Shown piece after piece: positions 42,805 to 54,329 of a stretch of 64,000 nucleotides of DNA. The position numbers and the translations under genes were made by a program. How positions within the stretch are numbered: position 1 is the first letter of the stretch; every line of letters starts with the position of its first letter. The notes under the pieces are model-generated. The model was given only the letters and a program-made list of their open reading frames with translations. It was not told where the DNA came from and made no database searches. Origin of the DNA: Protonemura montana (taxonomy: Eukaryota; Arthropoda; Insecta; Plecoptera; Nemouridae); contig OX387610.1 in assembly GCA_947568835.1 (NCBI GenBank), positions 4,256,001 through 4,320,000 on the forward strand, given 5' to 3'.

Positions 42805-44820
42805 TGATCTTTTGGCTCGCCCAGCGTCTTTCCTCGAGCCGTTGACGTCACAGGAGAAAGACGGAGAGAATAGGGGGACAGAGAACGAAATTGGGGTAAG
42901 GTCTTGGGTGCCCCAAAGATTTTATTTATCTGTGAAATAGCCCTCGTAGAAATGAAGTTGTATTTTATCAAAAGTTTCCTTTATATCGTCACATAACTTC
43001 GTTATATAAAGTTTAATAGTGGATCTAAAAGAGAGTGGACGCACAGGGATTCTTCTGACCATGCGTCTGTCTTGATATCAAAGTTGGGCTCGTGATTGAT
43101 TGGGATTACTGGACGGAAACAGACCGACTGGACCGGAAATAAAAATAATCAGACGCGTCGGTCGAAACGGTTCGCCATCCGCCCGCACAGAAACTGTTTC
43201 CTGAATCATTTTCCAATCCATTGTTGACCACAAACCATTCTTGTGCGAGAAACAAATAAGCAGACAACCTTCTACAAGATGAATAATATCGATTTTCAAG
43301 ACAATCCCTGATTCTATGCAAGGCTCGACGGTAATTCACTACCGAAATGATCACAACCTTCTTCATTGCGTCGATAAAATTTGCCTGAAATGTCTTGAAG
43401 TAGCTGGCAGTAAAATGTTTCATTCTGATCTCAGAAGCTAGAGCCTCAGAGGCTTGGGATTTCTTGGTCTGGTAATTGGATTGATGGCTTCGGCAAGGCA
43501 ATGCGATGGATTCAATTAAGAAATAGGCAATACGTAGTTAAACGGACAGGTATTTAAACCAGCTGAAACATACTTGCAAGACTGGTTGGGAGAATCATTG
43601 GGCAAGGATTGAGCAAGGATTGAGCAAAGATTGAGCAAAGATTGAGCGAAGAATGAGCAAAGATTGACGAGGTTTGGTCAATGATTGAGTAATGGTTGAG
43701 CAATAATTGAGGGATAAATGAGCACGGATTGAGCAAGAATATGGTAAAGATTTATTTAATTGGGCAAGGATGAGACGCTTTGCTGGTTTTTGAGTCTCAA
43801 CTTTGAAAGCGCTTTGCACAACTTGCAGGTAGATTTTGCGGCTTCGACGAGAACAAATCACTTGTCATTTGCTTACGCTAAATAAAACAATTCTGTTTTT
43901 ATCTCAAAAGAGTGGAAAAAATCACTTTGCTGTGCAACTCAAAGGTCACTCGAAGGGATGATTCTTAGAATTAGGATGTAGGTGGACCTAAAGTAAGCCT
44001 GGAAATATCTGGAATTGCAAGTAAAAAAATCGAGGTTTCACCCGGAGCACATAAAGTCTTGACCGTTGCCAAAACAGCCTGAAATCTGCTAAAATAAGAC
44101 GGATTTATTTTTGTTAACAGGTTATTGTCAACATGACTAAGCTAGTTTTTTTTATTGTGTAGTGGGAGTAAGGAATGTCACAATCAGAACGAATATTTTT
44201 AGAATCAATTCATCTGTCAACGGTCAAAATGTCGCCTTTCTCCTATGACAGTTCTTGTAGGTAGATTCATTTTCCCAAGTCTCGAGACAAAAAAAATCTT
44301 GCTCCTCAAAATTCGTAGCATCGAGATGCAAAAACCAAAGAAAATCACTGTTGCAAGTAGCAAACATCGTGTAAGAATCCTTGTCAAAATTCGTCTACCG
44401 AGGAATTTTGCCAAAACACCAGAGAAAGAAAACTATCGCGTGTTTTCCGAGCGGCAAACAACGCTATTGACGGCGTCCTGATTTGCATTTTGACGGCATT
44501 CCACGTTTCACTGCCCGCGGTTCACTCTTTTGTTGATAGTCCCGCGGCCAAGAAGGTTAGGCCTTCGAACCCCAGAGAGGGCAATCGCAATCTTCGAAAT
44601 GGTGATTTCAATTTCTAACCAGTTAATAGTTTCCAAGACAGAGTTGTGAGAGCTTTTGTTTTTGTTTAATGACTTTCTGAAGCAAATGTCGACGTGCAGT
44701 TCCGTGGTCTCGTTAAGAACTTGTGAGTGGAAGCAATTTATCTTTTCAGTGATTACAAATTTGATTTTATGAGACAATAGGTAATAATTTTATAAATTTC
44801 TTGCAATGTTTGAAGCGCGT
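42805..44820. other. Unique sequence with a 12-bp degenerate repeat
   Basis: At about 43598-43735 a degenerate unit GAGCAAAGATT recurs about ten times. Its minus-strand reading gives a Leu/Ser/Pro-rich frame that I reject. A 131-codon minus frame at 43106-43501 has no splice or domain support. Confidence 0.4.
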
Positions 44821-44884
44821 TTGCTTGCCAATAGCACCTCGACACCCTATACAATATGGCCGTACTATACCATGACGCTAATGT

Positions 44885-45210
44885 TAAACCGTTGAGTGTG
44901 TAGGTAATAGGTAGAGGCAGAACGTTAATGTTACAGTTTCTACGTGATTACTATCTGTGGTGTTTAACGACGCACTGTTTTGACATCTGGCCATGCGGCA
45001 CTAGTCTAATGAAAGATGGCCGCTAAATGACTACCTTACCGACAAAAATGAAGAGTACCGGAACACCACGTTAGAGCCACTGTCGTATGAAATTTAATTT
45101 CGATATTTCTATTTTCTCGTAGGTTACTCGCTTTTGAATCGTTACGTGTATATCAATCGTTGAGGTGAACATTGATGGAGATCTTTTGAGCATGAAAAGT
45201 CTAAATGTTT
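44885..45210 (+). mobile_element. Foldback element M5, single arm, split by a SINE tail
   Basis: Matches the left arm at 23107-23320 (GTTGAGTGTGTAGGTAATAGG; AAAGATGGCCGCTAAATGAC; GTCGTATGAAATTTAATTTC). The match is interrupted at 44952-45010 by a SINE tail. Confidence 0.65.
44952..45010 (-). mobile_element. 5S/Deu-type SINE tail inserted in M5
   Basis: About 58 bp of SINE 3' end only (reverse of GCCAGATGTCAAAACAGTGC then GTCGTTAAACACCACA) separates two parts of M5 that are contiguous elsewhere. A strongly 5'-truncated insertion. Confidence 0.65.
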
Positions 45211-45214
45211 TACA

Positions 45215-46305
45215 TTTCAAAACGATCTATCAAAGATTTTTGACCGAAATACAGATTATCATTCCTCCGATTTTGGTTTAAATTTAGACCGGTACATGGT
45301 AAGAGCAAGTAGAAAAGTCGTGCTGTATTTAAAATTGCTGAAAAGTGAAAATTGAGTTCCAGTTCTCTGATTAATAAAACTGCAGAGCTATCTCAAACAT
45401 TTGCACGGCGAGTCAGTTTGATATGGCGAGAACGGGAATCGCTAACACGTAAAACGTGGGCAAGAAAAAGACACCGAACCTCCAATCTTCACTGGTTTCT
45501 TTCCCACGAACTCACAATCTACTGAAAGATTTACTACCAGCATTCTTAATTTCCGCCTTAGGAGACTGATATTCAAATCAGTGAGTTTCTTACATTTATT
45601 TCATTCATCAGCATACGCGCGTTATCTTGGAAAACTCCTTTGGTTCCTTGCCTCGCTCTCGAGCAATCGATACCCGATGCTACTACCTACTTAGCCCTAG
45701 AAGGTATGCTAATCTGCAAGTCACGTCTGCCTATACTCTGCCCCTGCTATTGGAATAAAATCCAAGTCTTTTGTTATCTTCAAAGTAAGGGCAATGCTGT
45801 ACCTAACCAAGTCGACGGTCAAATTTGTATCGCTATGCTAGAATCTTGATATCGCTAAAAGCACTCACGTTTTTTTTCTTCTTTATGAGCGAGATAAGAG
45901 TTTTCAAAGTGGCTTCACGCCACCGAAAATCTTCCTGACAATTTTACTTGAATTTTTATTTTATATTTATTTTGCTTTTTTTTTTATTCGTGGTAAAGAG
46001 AATCTCTCGCGGTGCTTTTTAGAGGCGTCGCGCGTACTTTGCCAAGTGTTAAATTGTGCAGGTAATTTCATTAATATTTCTCATCGAGTAATTACGACGA
46101 ACACTGCCGGAGATAATTTTTTACTTTTCCAGTGGCGTAGCGTCAGGGGCCACGCATTGCACATCTAAATATCTCCTTCATGTGTCTGAGACTGTTATGG
46201 TTGATGTTTTTGTTGAATTTTTCTATCCTGAACATAATTTTTACAAAAATATCTATGTAAACTAGAGTTTGAACACTAACACCAGCCAGTTATGTGATCT
46301 GTTCT
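45215..46305. other. Unique AT-rich sequence
   Basis: A 69-codon plus frame at 45640-45849 is not supported by other evidence. Nothing recognised. Confidence 0.4.
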
Positions 46306-46312
46306 AACGCTT

Positions 46313-46846
46313 AGAACCGATTTCACCAAACAAGTTTAAATCTTGCTTAATCAGCGTTTTAGGCCAAAATTAATTTTCCTCGCTAAGCCGACATTTTGAA
46401 AGATTTGAAAGAGGATGTCCAGATAAATACACCGAAAAAGATGTACATTTGAATTTGAATTCGGTGATGATTCAGGAAGGCTTTGTCCTGTCACATAAAA
46501 GAAATTTTATTTAGCAGCCGTCACTATTTTCTCTCTGTCCAAATCAGTGTTTAATATTTGAACCTGGAAGGATGGGGTTTAACTTTTAAACTGTTATTTG
46601 GAGGTCAAAGTAAGAAGTCACATTGATATTTTGTTTGTATTTCCAAGTCACCAAATATTCCGTTTCGAAGCAAACACATTGTTAAAAACTATTTTATTCT
46701 TGTTCTTCGTGTGTTATCTTGGTTTCTTGGTTTGCAATTATTAAAATATCATTGTTTTAAAGCAAATTACTGCGCCGGCTAAAATCACCCCTAAACGACG
46801 TTTAAGAACGTTTTAAACGGCGTTGTTAAAATCGGCCCTGAGACCA
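46313..46846 (+). mobile_element. TIR element family M2, copy 2
   Basis: The left end CGATTTCACCAAACAAGTTT and the right end (AACGGCGTTGTTAAAATCGG) are inverted versions of the same motif. The interior is almost identical to 29760-30060, including AGGAAGGCTTTGTCCTGTCA. Confidence 0.75.
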
Positions 46847-47174
46847 TCTCATGTACCAAACTGTGATGCCAAGTTTCGATCACTAACCAATCACCGGCTC
46901 TCACAAACATGGTAGAGACGCACCAATCACAGCAAGTGGCTCGCCGAGTCAACCGAGAAGATAACCAACCTCCATCAAGTCGTAGCAGACAATTTAATCT
47001 TGTTACGAAGTTAGGCAGCGCGTAAACCTACACCTTACCCCGTACACACAAAACAATCTCATCACGGCTATGTAATTATGAAGAGGAAGCCTTCAAATCT
47101 CGTCCCAGCCACGGAGATACAATTTTCATCATGTGAAATTTCAAATGCACTAAACACCTCTCAATAAAGCCGGT

Positions 47175-47290
47175 GTCCACGTAGCTCAATTGTTTAAAGC
47201 AACACCCGCGACACGTGGATATTGGAGTTCGAGTTTCCGTTTGGGCATCAATTTTTGATAGGTTATTAGTAATCCTAATACACATTTTGC
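47175..47290 (+). mobile_element. tRNA-like SINE, 5'-truncated
   Basis: tRNA-like module 47175-47247 (GTAGCTCAATTGTTTAAAGC; GGAGTTCGAGTTTCC) followed by the tail CATCAATTTTTGATAGGTTA. The usual upstream body is absent. Confidence 0.65.
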
Positions 47291-47329
47291 TCCTCATTCA
47301 TTCGGAGTTGTGCATTGCCAATGGATTTT

Positions 47330-47605
47330 TAGGTCAAGTCGGAATCACAGCCGATCCAACAAAAGTGGAGGATGCCTTTAAGTGGAGTTACCGTCGTTTC
47401 GAGTGTTAAATTGAACAAATAAGTCGCAGATTACTCGCATTTGAAGCTGGTTTAGTTTTGATTAATTTTTTCAGTGTTAACCTCAATGATTGATACTTAT
47501 TTCCTTTTTTTTTTAATGGTAATTGTTTAATTGTAGAGGTTTCTTAAAAAGGAAGGCTGCACGCACCATTGGATAGCACCTACCGTTACCAGGTGTTACG
47601 AAACT
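47330..47605 (+). repeat. Dispersed repeat M9, copy 2
   Basis: Parallels 32600-32965 (GTTACCGTCGTTTCGAG; ATTACTCGCATTTGAAGCTG; GATAGCACCTACCGTTACCA). Confidence 0.5.
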
Positions 47606-47609
47606 AGGT

Positions 47610-48340
47610 TTAGCCTCAAGAATTGATACTCTCAAAATCTACGACATTAGAAAATAGAAATACGTTCCAGCTTTGCTGGGAACAATATCCTTTGAGCTCG
47701 AAGAGCGGTTAAACTTCACAGCAAACTTCATGCAATGTTGAGAAAAAATATTTACATCTACAGAACAAACTTTGTTTGATGTGACAGAACAGCGCCAACT
47801 TGAGTGCATACCACAATTATATGAGAATTTTCACCGTTATTTTAGTTTTTGCGTAATTATTCTCTTTTAAACCGTACAAATTATCCAAAAAACAGTAAAA
47901 AAGAACTTGAACACCAAGACATGTTTAAACCAATCTTCAGTCAACTTTGGTGACATCAACCACAAACGATTTAACACAACTTTCAGACTTTTTTACTTGA
48001 AAATCCGACTTCGATCAAAACAACGAAGCGAGTGATTGAGCACAGCCCACTCGATCGCGTGCCAAACTGTCAGTCGTCATCTTCATCGGGTACGATCAAG
48101 TTATCAAACTTGCCGCTCCTTGAGAGCTAGCGCTAGTTGCCGACTCGCGTGAAATTTCTTCAACAGGAAAGGACGGGGCCTCGTTACTAGCACTTTCTCT
48201 CAACGTTCATCTGATAATTTTTTGCCCCGATGTTTTGCTGTTTTTACAAACTGATTCATAAGAGTTGGACTGATGTTACAGAAAAAAATGCCAGCTGAAA
48301 CAACGCTTTCTTAAAGCCCCAGATTCTAAACTCAATTGAT
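47610..48340. other. Unique sequence
   Basis: No feature recognised. Confidence 0.4.
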
Positions 48341-48344
48341 TGAT

Positions 48345-48755
48345 TGATTGTTGTGTTTAACGACGCACTGTTTTGACAACTCGCCAGATAGCTTCAGTGA
48401 CTGAGTGAATGATGATGAGGATGATGATAAACCGAACCTATTCTAGAAGAGTGGAGAAGAAATCCGGCGCTGGCACGTAGCCTTCTCCTGTCGAAGAGCA
48501 CCAAGGGGACCACCGGCTTGACGTCCCTTCCGAAGGACGGTACTACGCGAACAACAGGATTCCTCCACAAATCCATGCTGTCGAAAGGTTGCTAAGCAAG
48601 GCGAGTGAAGTTGCTGTACTAACTTTCATCCCTCCAACCTCTCTCCCAAACAGAACTGGTCATGTGTATGATGGTCACCCATCCAATACCTGACCCAGCG
48701 CAGTGTTGCTTAACTTCGGTGATCTCACGAGGACCTGTGTTTCCAACACGCCCAC
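48345..48755 (-). mobile_element. 5S/Deu-type SINE, full length
   Basis: Complete minus-strand copy: head GTGTTGGAAACACAGGTCCT, CGAAGTTAAGCAACACTGCG and TATTGGATGGGTGACCATC; body; Deu-like block; tail ending in an AATCA-type repeat. Little diverged from 24507-24945. Confidence 0.85.
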
Positions 48756-48934
48756 TTTTCGGTTGAAAACTCAAGATGACTGGTTACCGTGGCTTGTCTT
48801 TATGATATCTGTCCGTTATGGGACCACCTTTAGGCATCCCTTGACTTTTCTTCCCGGAAAACCCAGCTACACTTTCCCGGGCAGGAAACGGTGACGTGGC
48901 ACTTCGAGACGTGTTCCCCGATGAAGCTACTCAC

Positions 48935-49016
48935 TGAATGTGCGACGTCACCGATCTCTGGACTCTTGGGTCGGGGTTCATACCGACGGGAAACGAGAGC
49001 TATCGTGCCCGGGAAT
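48935..49016 (-). CDS. Candidate internal coding exon of the large minus-strand gene
   Basis: An 82-bp exon on the minus strand. The acceptor has a good pyrimidine tract (TATTCCCTGCCCCCCTCGAAAG) and the donor is strong (TCA then GTGAGT). One base completes a codon, then 27 codons: FPGTIALVSRRYEPRPKSPE and IGDVAHS. The entry phase fits the two bases left by 50143-50034. The frame remains open beyond the donor to 48830, so retention or a longer form is possible. No family recognised. Confidence 0.6.
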
Positions 49017-49284
49017 CTTTCGAGGGGGGCAGGGAATACGTGAGCAGTTTTCTTCAATTGATGTTGACTTTGCTTTAAGTTTGTACCGTAAAATCATAAT
49101 AAAAAAAATACTTCTGAGCCGTTGCTCATTAGGAATTTAATTGTTTAAATCAGCTGAGTGGTCCTTATTCTAACGGACTGTGCTTACAAACTTTTTTGTT
49201 TAATGAGAAGACAAAAATACATTTTCTAGGAAAATTGGACCGCACTTAACTGGAAATCAACTGTCACTTACTTCCTTGAAGGAC

Positions 49285-49792
49285 GATGTCACCAACGCCG
49301 TTTAGGGGTGATTATAACGGGCGCAGTAAAACAATTATATTTTAACCATTGCAAACCAAGAAATTTAGACAACACACGAAGAACAAGAAAAAAAATAGTT
49401 TTTAACAATGTGTTTGCTTCGAAACGGAATATTTGGTGAGTTGGAAATACAAACAAAATATCAATGGGACTTCTTACTTTGACCTCCAAATGACAGTTTA
49501 AAAGTTAAACCCCATCCTTCCAGGTTCAAATATTAAACGGTGATTTAGACAGAGAGAAAATAGTGACGGCTGCTAAATTAAATTTCTTTTATGTGACAGG
49601 ACAAAGCCATCCTGAATCATCAACAAATTCAAATTTTATTTTACATCCCTTTTATGTATTGATCTAAACATTCTATTTCAAATCTTTAAAAATGTCGGCT
49701 TAACAGGGAATATCAATTTTGGCCTAAAACCTCGTTTAAACGCCGATTAAGCAAGATTTAAACGGCGTTAGTGAAATCGATCCTCGGTAAAT
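49285..49792 (-). mobile_element. TIR element family M2, copy 3 (inverted)
   Basis: Reverse-orientation copy with both ends (GTCACCAACGCCGTTTAGGG at left; AAACGGCGTTAGTGAAATCG at right) and the conserved interior (AACCCCATCCTTCCAGGTTC; GACAGGACAAAGCCATCCTG). It lies in the intron region next to the exon at 49.0 kb. Confidence 0.75.
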
Positions 49793-50033
49793 TCGATTCC
49801 AGAGGCTGATTGCGTTCAGAACATTTTTGCCTCGTTATTTCCATTAACTTCGTGATGACTTCGGCAACCTTCGTCATCTCATCACAAATCCAAAACTCGC
49901 TTCCCGTCACTTGAAGTGGGAGAAATGAATTGTCATCTCGCACTTCCTTGCGAGTTCCTCATCTGCACTCTCATCATCACAATCCTTACTTCCCTTTGAT
50001 ATCCTCTTACAAAACGCTGCCGGGCCTTCTCAC

Positions 50034-50143
50034 TGGGTCACCCCCTCGTGACTCTCGAATTCCTCTATTCGACGAGGTCGTCGTTCGTCTTCACAATGGC
50101 CGCCCATTAAACTTGCCCCAAAACTTGCAGCCTTATCAGCTTC
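50034..50143 (-). CDS. Candidate internal coding exon of the large minus-strand gene
   Basis: A 110-bp exon on the minus strand. The acceptor follows a long pyrimidine tract (CTTTTCTCTCCCCCTCCCCT, then GCACCAACCGCCCCAG). The frame has 36 codons, EADKAASFGASLMGGHCEDE then RRPRRIEEFESHEGVT, acidic and basic clusters, with about 40% G at codon position 1. It ends at donor GTGAGA, leaving two bases that the exon at 49016 completes. The plus strand of the same region is also open for 147 codons, but its proposed borders are weaker. Confidence 0.55.
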
Positions 50144-50354
50144 CTGGGGCGGTTGGTGCAGGGGAGGGGGAGAGAAAAGCACGCACTCTACTGGGCCAGT
50201 GGCTAAAGTCAGGGCAGCGTCCTGACTGCCTCTTAAGCATGGTGCTACCTTCATGCGATAGAAACTTTCTCAAGGAAAATCTCACACCCAGAAATGTGAT
50301 AAATATATACATTTTTAAGAAATATTTTTACTTTTGCAATGTGTTTTCTTTTCT

Positions 50355-50470
50355 CCCTTTTAGGCTAAGTTAGATATAATCCACTCATTCACCGACGCCA
50401 TTAGACCAGTGCCACATGACCCGTTGTCAAAACAGTGCGTCACTTAAAATAAAAAAAATCAATCAATATC
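50355..50470 (+). mobile_element. 5S/Deu-type SINE, 3' tail
   Basis: CTTTTAGGCTAAGTTAGAT, then CACCGACGCCATTAGACCAG, AAAACAGTGCGTCACTTAAA and an AATCAATCAAT end. 5'-truncated. Confidence 0.75.
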
Positions 50471-50474
50471 ACTT

Positions 50475-51455
50475 GTATTTTAATGGTAAGTAACCGATCT
50501 TATGTGGGTCTAGGGACATGAATCACATCACCTGACTAGGCTTGCATCATCCGGCAACTTCCTACAGTTTGTTCCCCTGTCCGTCTCTCTGACTCGCTTC
50601 TGTAAACCCGACTAGACTAGACTTCACAACTTTCCATGCGTTGTACAAATAGCTCCAGTGATTCGCACACAGTTCCTGCCCAGGAACAAGGACGCCATGA
50701 ATCAACACGGCTACCGAGCAGTGACGAGATTACCAACGGTTAGAGTTGTAGACGTTGGAACGGTACTTTTGTGCTGCAAGCTTCGGATTCGGCGGTTTGA
50801 AGTAAGCTTGTTTTTCGCACATCTGGCACGTTTAGTCAATTAAACTGTTCATTCGTATGAACGTTCACACGGCGAGTATTTGTAAAACAATATGTCCGAA
50901 ACAATGGTTGTCCACAAGCCACTCCAATGTTCTAAATCTGCTTAAAACCATGCTAATTTCTTATTGCAAAACTTTAAAACGTTTTTAATTTGTAAAACAG
51001 ACTCATCCTTTTATAAACAATTTAAAAAATAATGGTATTGTTCGATTAAATAAGATTTCGAGTAATTTTTAAAAGTATGTCCAGTTTTTTCCAGTAGGGA
51101 TTTCAGTAATTTTATCTCTGCGTTTGCGGGGTCTGACTATAAAAAAAACATAACAATTTGTCTTTCGCTTTGATACAACTTCACCAAACTATCAAACTAA
51201 AAATAGTTTAACAGTGAATGACTATCAGCTGACCTCAATAGTTTAGTGAATTTGTGCCAAGGGGTGTGTTCTTCTCCCCTGAAAATTCCAGTTGGCCTGG
51301 GTGCTATTTAAGCAGTTCTACAGAAACCTTTTAAGCAACCACAAAATTGAGCCACCAAAAGAATATGCAGAATGCTACACAAAGATACTAGCTTGACCTT
51401 AGCACCAATGCAAGTTTTTTCTTAAAGTAACATCGGACCGAGATCGTGTGTGTTT
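50475..51455. other. Unique AT-rich sequence
   Basis: No feature recognised; a 61-codon plus frame at 50658 is not supported. Confidence 0.4.
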
Positions 51456-51457
51456 AG

Positions 51458-51892
51458 ATAATTGATTGATTCATGTTTGATGTTTAACGACGCACTGTTT
51501 TGACATCGGGCACTGTGATACAATTCAGTGGCGTCCGTGATTGAGTGAGCGATGATGAACTTAACTTAGCCTAGAAGGGAGAAAGGGAACCTTGGTGAGG
51601 GCACGTAGCCTACTCCTGTCGAATAGCACCAAGGGGACCACCGGCTTAACGTCCCTTCCTAAGGACAGTACAACGCAAACAACAGGACTCCTACACAAAT
51701 CCATGCTGTCGAGAGGTTGATAAGCAAGGCGAGTGAAGTTGTTGTACTAACTTTTATCCCTCCAATCTCTCTCCCAAACAAAACTAGTGATATGTATAAT
51801 GGTCACCCATTCTATAACTGACCCAATGCAGTGTTGCTCAACTTCTATGACCACACGAGAACCGGTATTTCCAATACGCCAAACCGTTCGAT
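51458..51892 (-). mobile_element. 5S/Deu-type SINE, full length
   Basis: Complete minus-strand copy with an AATCAATTATC-type end, Deu-like block and 5S-like head (GAAGTTGAGCAACACTGCAT). More diverged in the head than 48345-48755. Confidence 0.85.
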
Positions 51893-51894
51893 AT

Positions 51895-52585
51895 GTTTAG
51901 ATAAAGATTTAGATATATACCGTATATTTGTTTAATTTCAGCAATTTTAGTTCTTTTTGAATATATTAATTTTTTTAAATACAAAAAGATAGCACTTACG
52001 AAAATCATATTTTTTTTTATCTTTTAAATCCTAGATAAAGTGAGAGTTAAATTAATTGTCATGGCAAAACCGAATTTCTCCCATTGTTTGCGTGCCAGAT
52101 GTTTCTGGACCGATATTGGTTTCATTCCAGGCCCACCGCACAATTGCCCAGTATTTCCCCTAGCAACGTAATGGCCCAGGGAAATGAACGCCTTCTCTCA
52201 CGTACATCTTTGAATTTATTTCACTCTAGACGATCTTTAGTGTTTGTTTCCATGTTCGTTGTAACGGTTTTTTTTTGTCCACGTGATAGATTGCCTAGCG
52301 AAGAGAGCGACGAGGGATTGATAAAAATGGAGATAGAGTAACACGACGAAGAGAAGTAAGACGGGGTCTCGCTTTGCCCGTTGCTGTTGATGAGTCCAGT
52401 ATTTTACATTGGCGAAAGATTGTGTTGCTTTTTAAGTAGTTCTTGACTAATAGTTTTAGCCCAGAATAGATTCATCAGCGAGCGAAATCCATTGGCTAGA
52501 CAAGCTTTTCTTGGTCAGTACCGTCTTATTTAGAGGTGTTGAAAACTTCCTCCAGTATAGAAACAGATGTCTTTGCCGTACACAG
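51895..52585. other. Unique sequence
   Basis: No feature recognised except a short piece similar to about 26740 (GATAAAGTGAGAGTTAAATT). Confidence 0.35.
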
Positions 52586-52599
52586 AGAGAGGTGACACG

Positions 52600-52850
52600 A
52601 ATAGGATAAAATCTTATTTAAATTGCAAACGCTTGCAATGCGCGGGGTATTTTATTATTAACAGGACTAAAACCGTCTTAAAAATTGATGCCCTAGAATA
52701 CTCGAATACACTAGAATCGTCTCGGGAAGCCAGTGTCCAAATAGCTCAATGGTTCAGAGCAACACCCGCGATAGGTGGAGATCGGGGTTCGAGTCCGCGT
52801 TTGGGCATCAATTTTTGAGACGGTTATAGTGTTTTTAATAAATAAAAAAG
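52600..52850 (+). mobile_element. tRNA-like SINE with inverted flanks
   Basis: The outer motif TTGCAAACGCTTGCAATGCG is followed by an inverted tail (AACAGGACTAAAACCGTCTT then AAAAATTGATGCCC). Next come a short body, the tRNA-like module at 52735-52807, and the direct tail (GGGCATCAATTTTTGAGACG). The tRNA module is therefore enclosed by inverted copies of the tail. Confidence 0.75.
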
Positions 52851-52854
52851 GTGA

Positions 52855-54325
52855 TACGATCATTACATCAGAGATACTGAGAGAAAAATCAATAGTTAAT
52901 TTAGCAGTCTAGTTATTGGTGGAAGAGCCGTGATTGCTCTGCGGGTTGCGTCTAGGAGTTTGATGTCTTAAATTTAACCAAATTGTCACTGAGTTACATT
53001 GATTTTACCAATTGTGGAGAGTGACATTTTTTAGACTCTTTTTCTTGTGATGTTTTATTCAGAGTTTATTTTTAGACTCAATACTCACCCAGGGACTGAT
53101 TGTTTTGCGGCTGCGTTCAGGGGCAGTGAACTATTTTTGCTGAAATGTGGATAAATTGGACAAATAACGGTGAAATTTCTTCCAAACCTCTAGCTTAATA
53201 AACGAACGGGGATTTTTTTAATCAATAAGACTCGTATTTTCTAAGCTCCATCGATAAAATGTTTCATTTAAGGTGCCCTAGAGTTTCCCCCCCCCCCCCC
53301 TCTTTTCCTGGATTTTCCCGGATTTTCCTGGATTTTCCAAATGCATTTTCCCAGTCTACACAAGCGTTTCATTAAAGAAGAAGTCAACACTCCAACGCTT
53401 CCTGGAAACCACGCCCTCATTTCGTATCGTGGAGGCGCCGCTTTGTGTTCTGCGGGCTGCGTTTAGGGGCATAGAACGCTCGGCTCGTCTAGCCCAAAGA
53501 AAAATACTACTTTTACTGCAAAAAACAGTGAAAAAGTTGAAGTGAAAAAGTGAAGACTAATTTCAATAGATGTGCTTTGCGGCAGATAACTCAAAACTCA
53601 GATGATTCTGTTTCTAGGCTTCTTCAAATATGTCTAATCCACTTCAAATTGTTTGCCTCGTACTTATCGAATCTAGCACATAAACATATTTTTGTTTGTT
53701 CTAAGTGCATTCCTTGCTGTAAAAATTCAAGAGATAGCCTTCCCACTGAAATCCTGATGTCATTTTACAATTTTTAATAAAATAACAATTTTCTAATATT
53801 TCAATAATTAAGGGATTTGAAAACTACTTTATTTAAAATGAAACAAATGAGAACTCGGCCAGCAGACAAGATTACTGTCAATTTACCAACGACCTGAACC
53901 GCAAATATATCCAAATTCCAAATAAGTATTTTTTTTTTTAGTTAATATACTGGATTAAATATGAAAAAAAAACGATATAGGTCTCTCTGTGTTTCCTTAA
54001 ACAAAAGAACAGAATCACGAGGACCTTTCCTTTTGCATCAAAACAAAAGAACAAAGTTCACATCACCCCTATCATCAACAAAATGCCAGTCGCACAACAA
54101 AATGGCGACCAGGTGACGAGCGAGCAATGTCACGTGATCTGTGTGCAGTGACCGCGTTGATGAATCGGATGTCAGATGTGCACCCGGATGGTCGGAACCG
54201 GGTATCGAACTCCTGTCACCACCACACAACGCCGTCTTTTGTTAGTTTGCAAAGTTCATGTCGCAAGGCGACATCTGTTGCTTGTTGCGGGCCACAAGTT
54301 GTACTTGCGCCTGATATTGTGTACA
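52855..54325. other. Unique AT-rich sequence
   Basis: A run of about 14 C lies near 53288, followed by a short TTTTCCTGGA repeat (53305-53340). At 54180-54225 a T-arm-like GAGTTCGATACCCGG occurs on the minus strand without the rest of a tRNA. Confidence 0.4.
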
Positions 54326-54329
54326 ACTA

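Noticed and set aside
43106..43501. 131-codon minus-strand frame
   Set aside because: No codon-position bias beyond background, no splice signals, no recognisable domain.
54180..54225. tRNA-derived SINE on the minus strand
   Set aside because: Only a T-arm-like motif is present; no A box or acceptor pairing was found.
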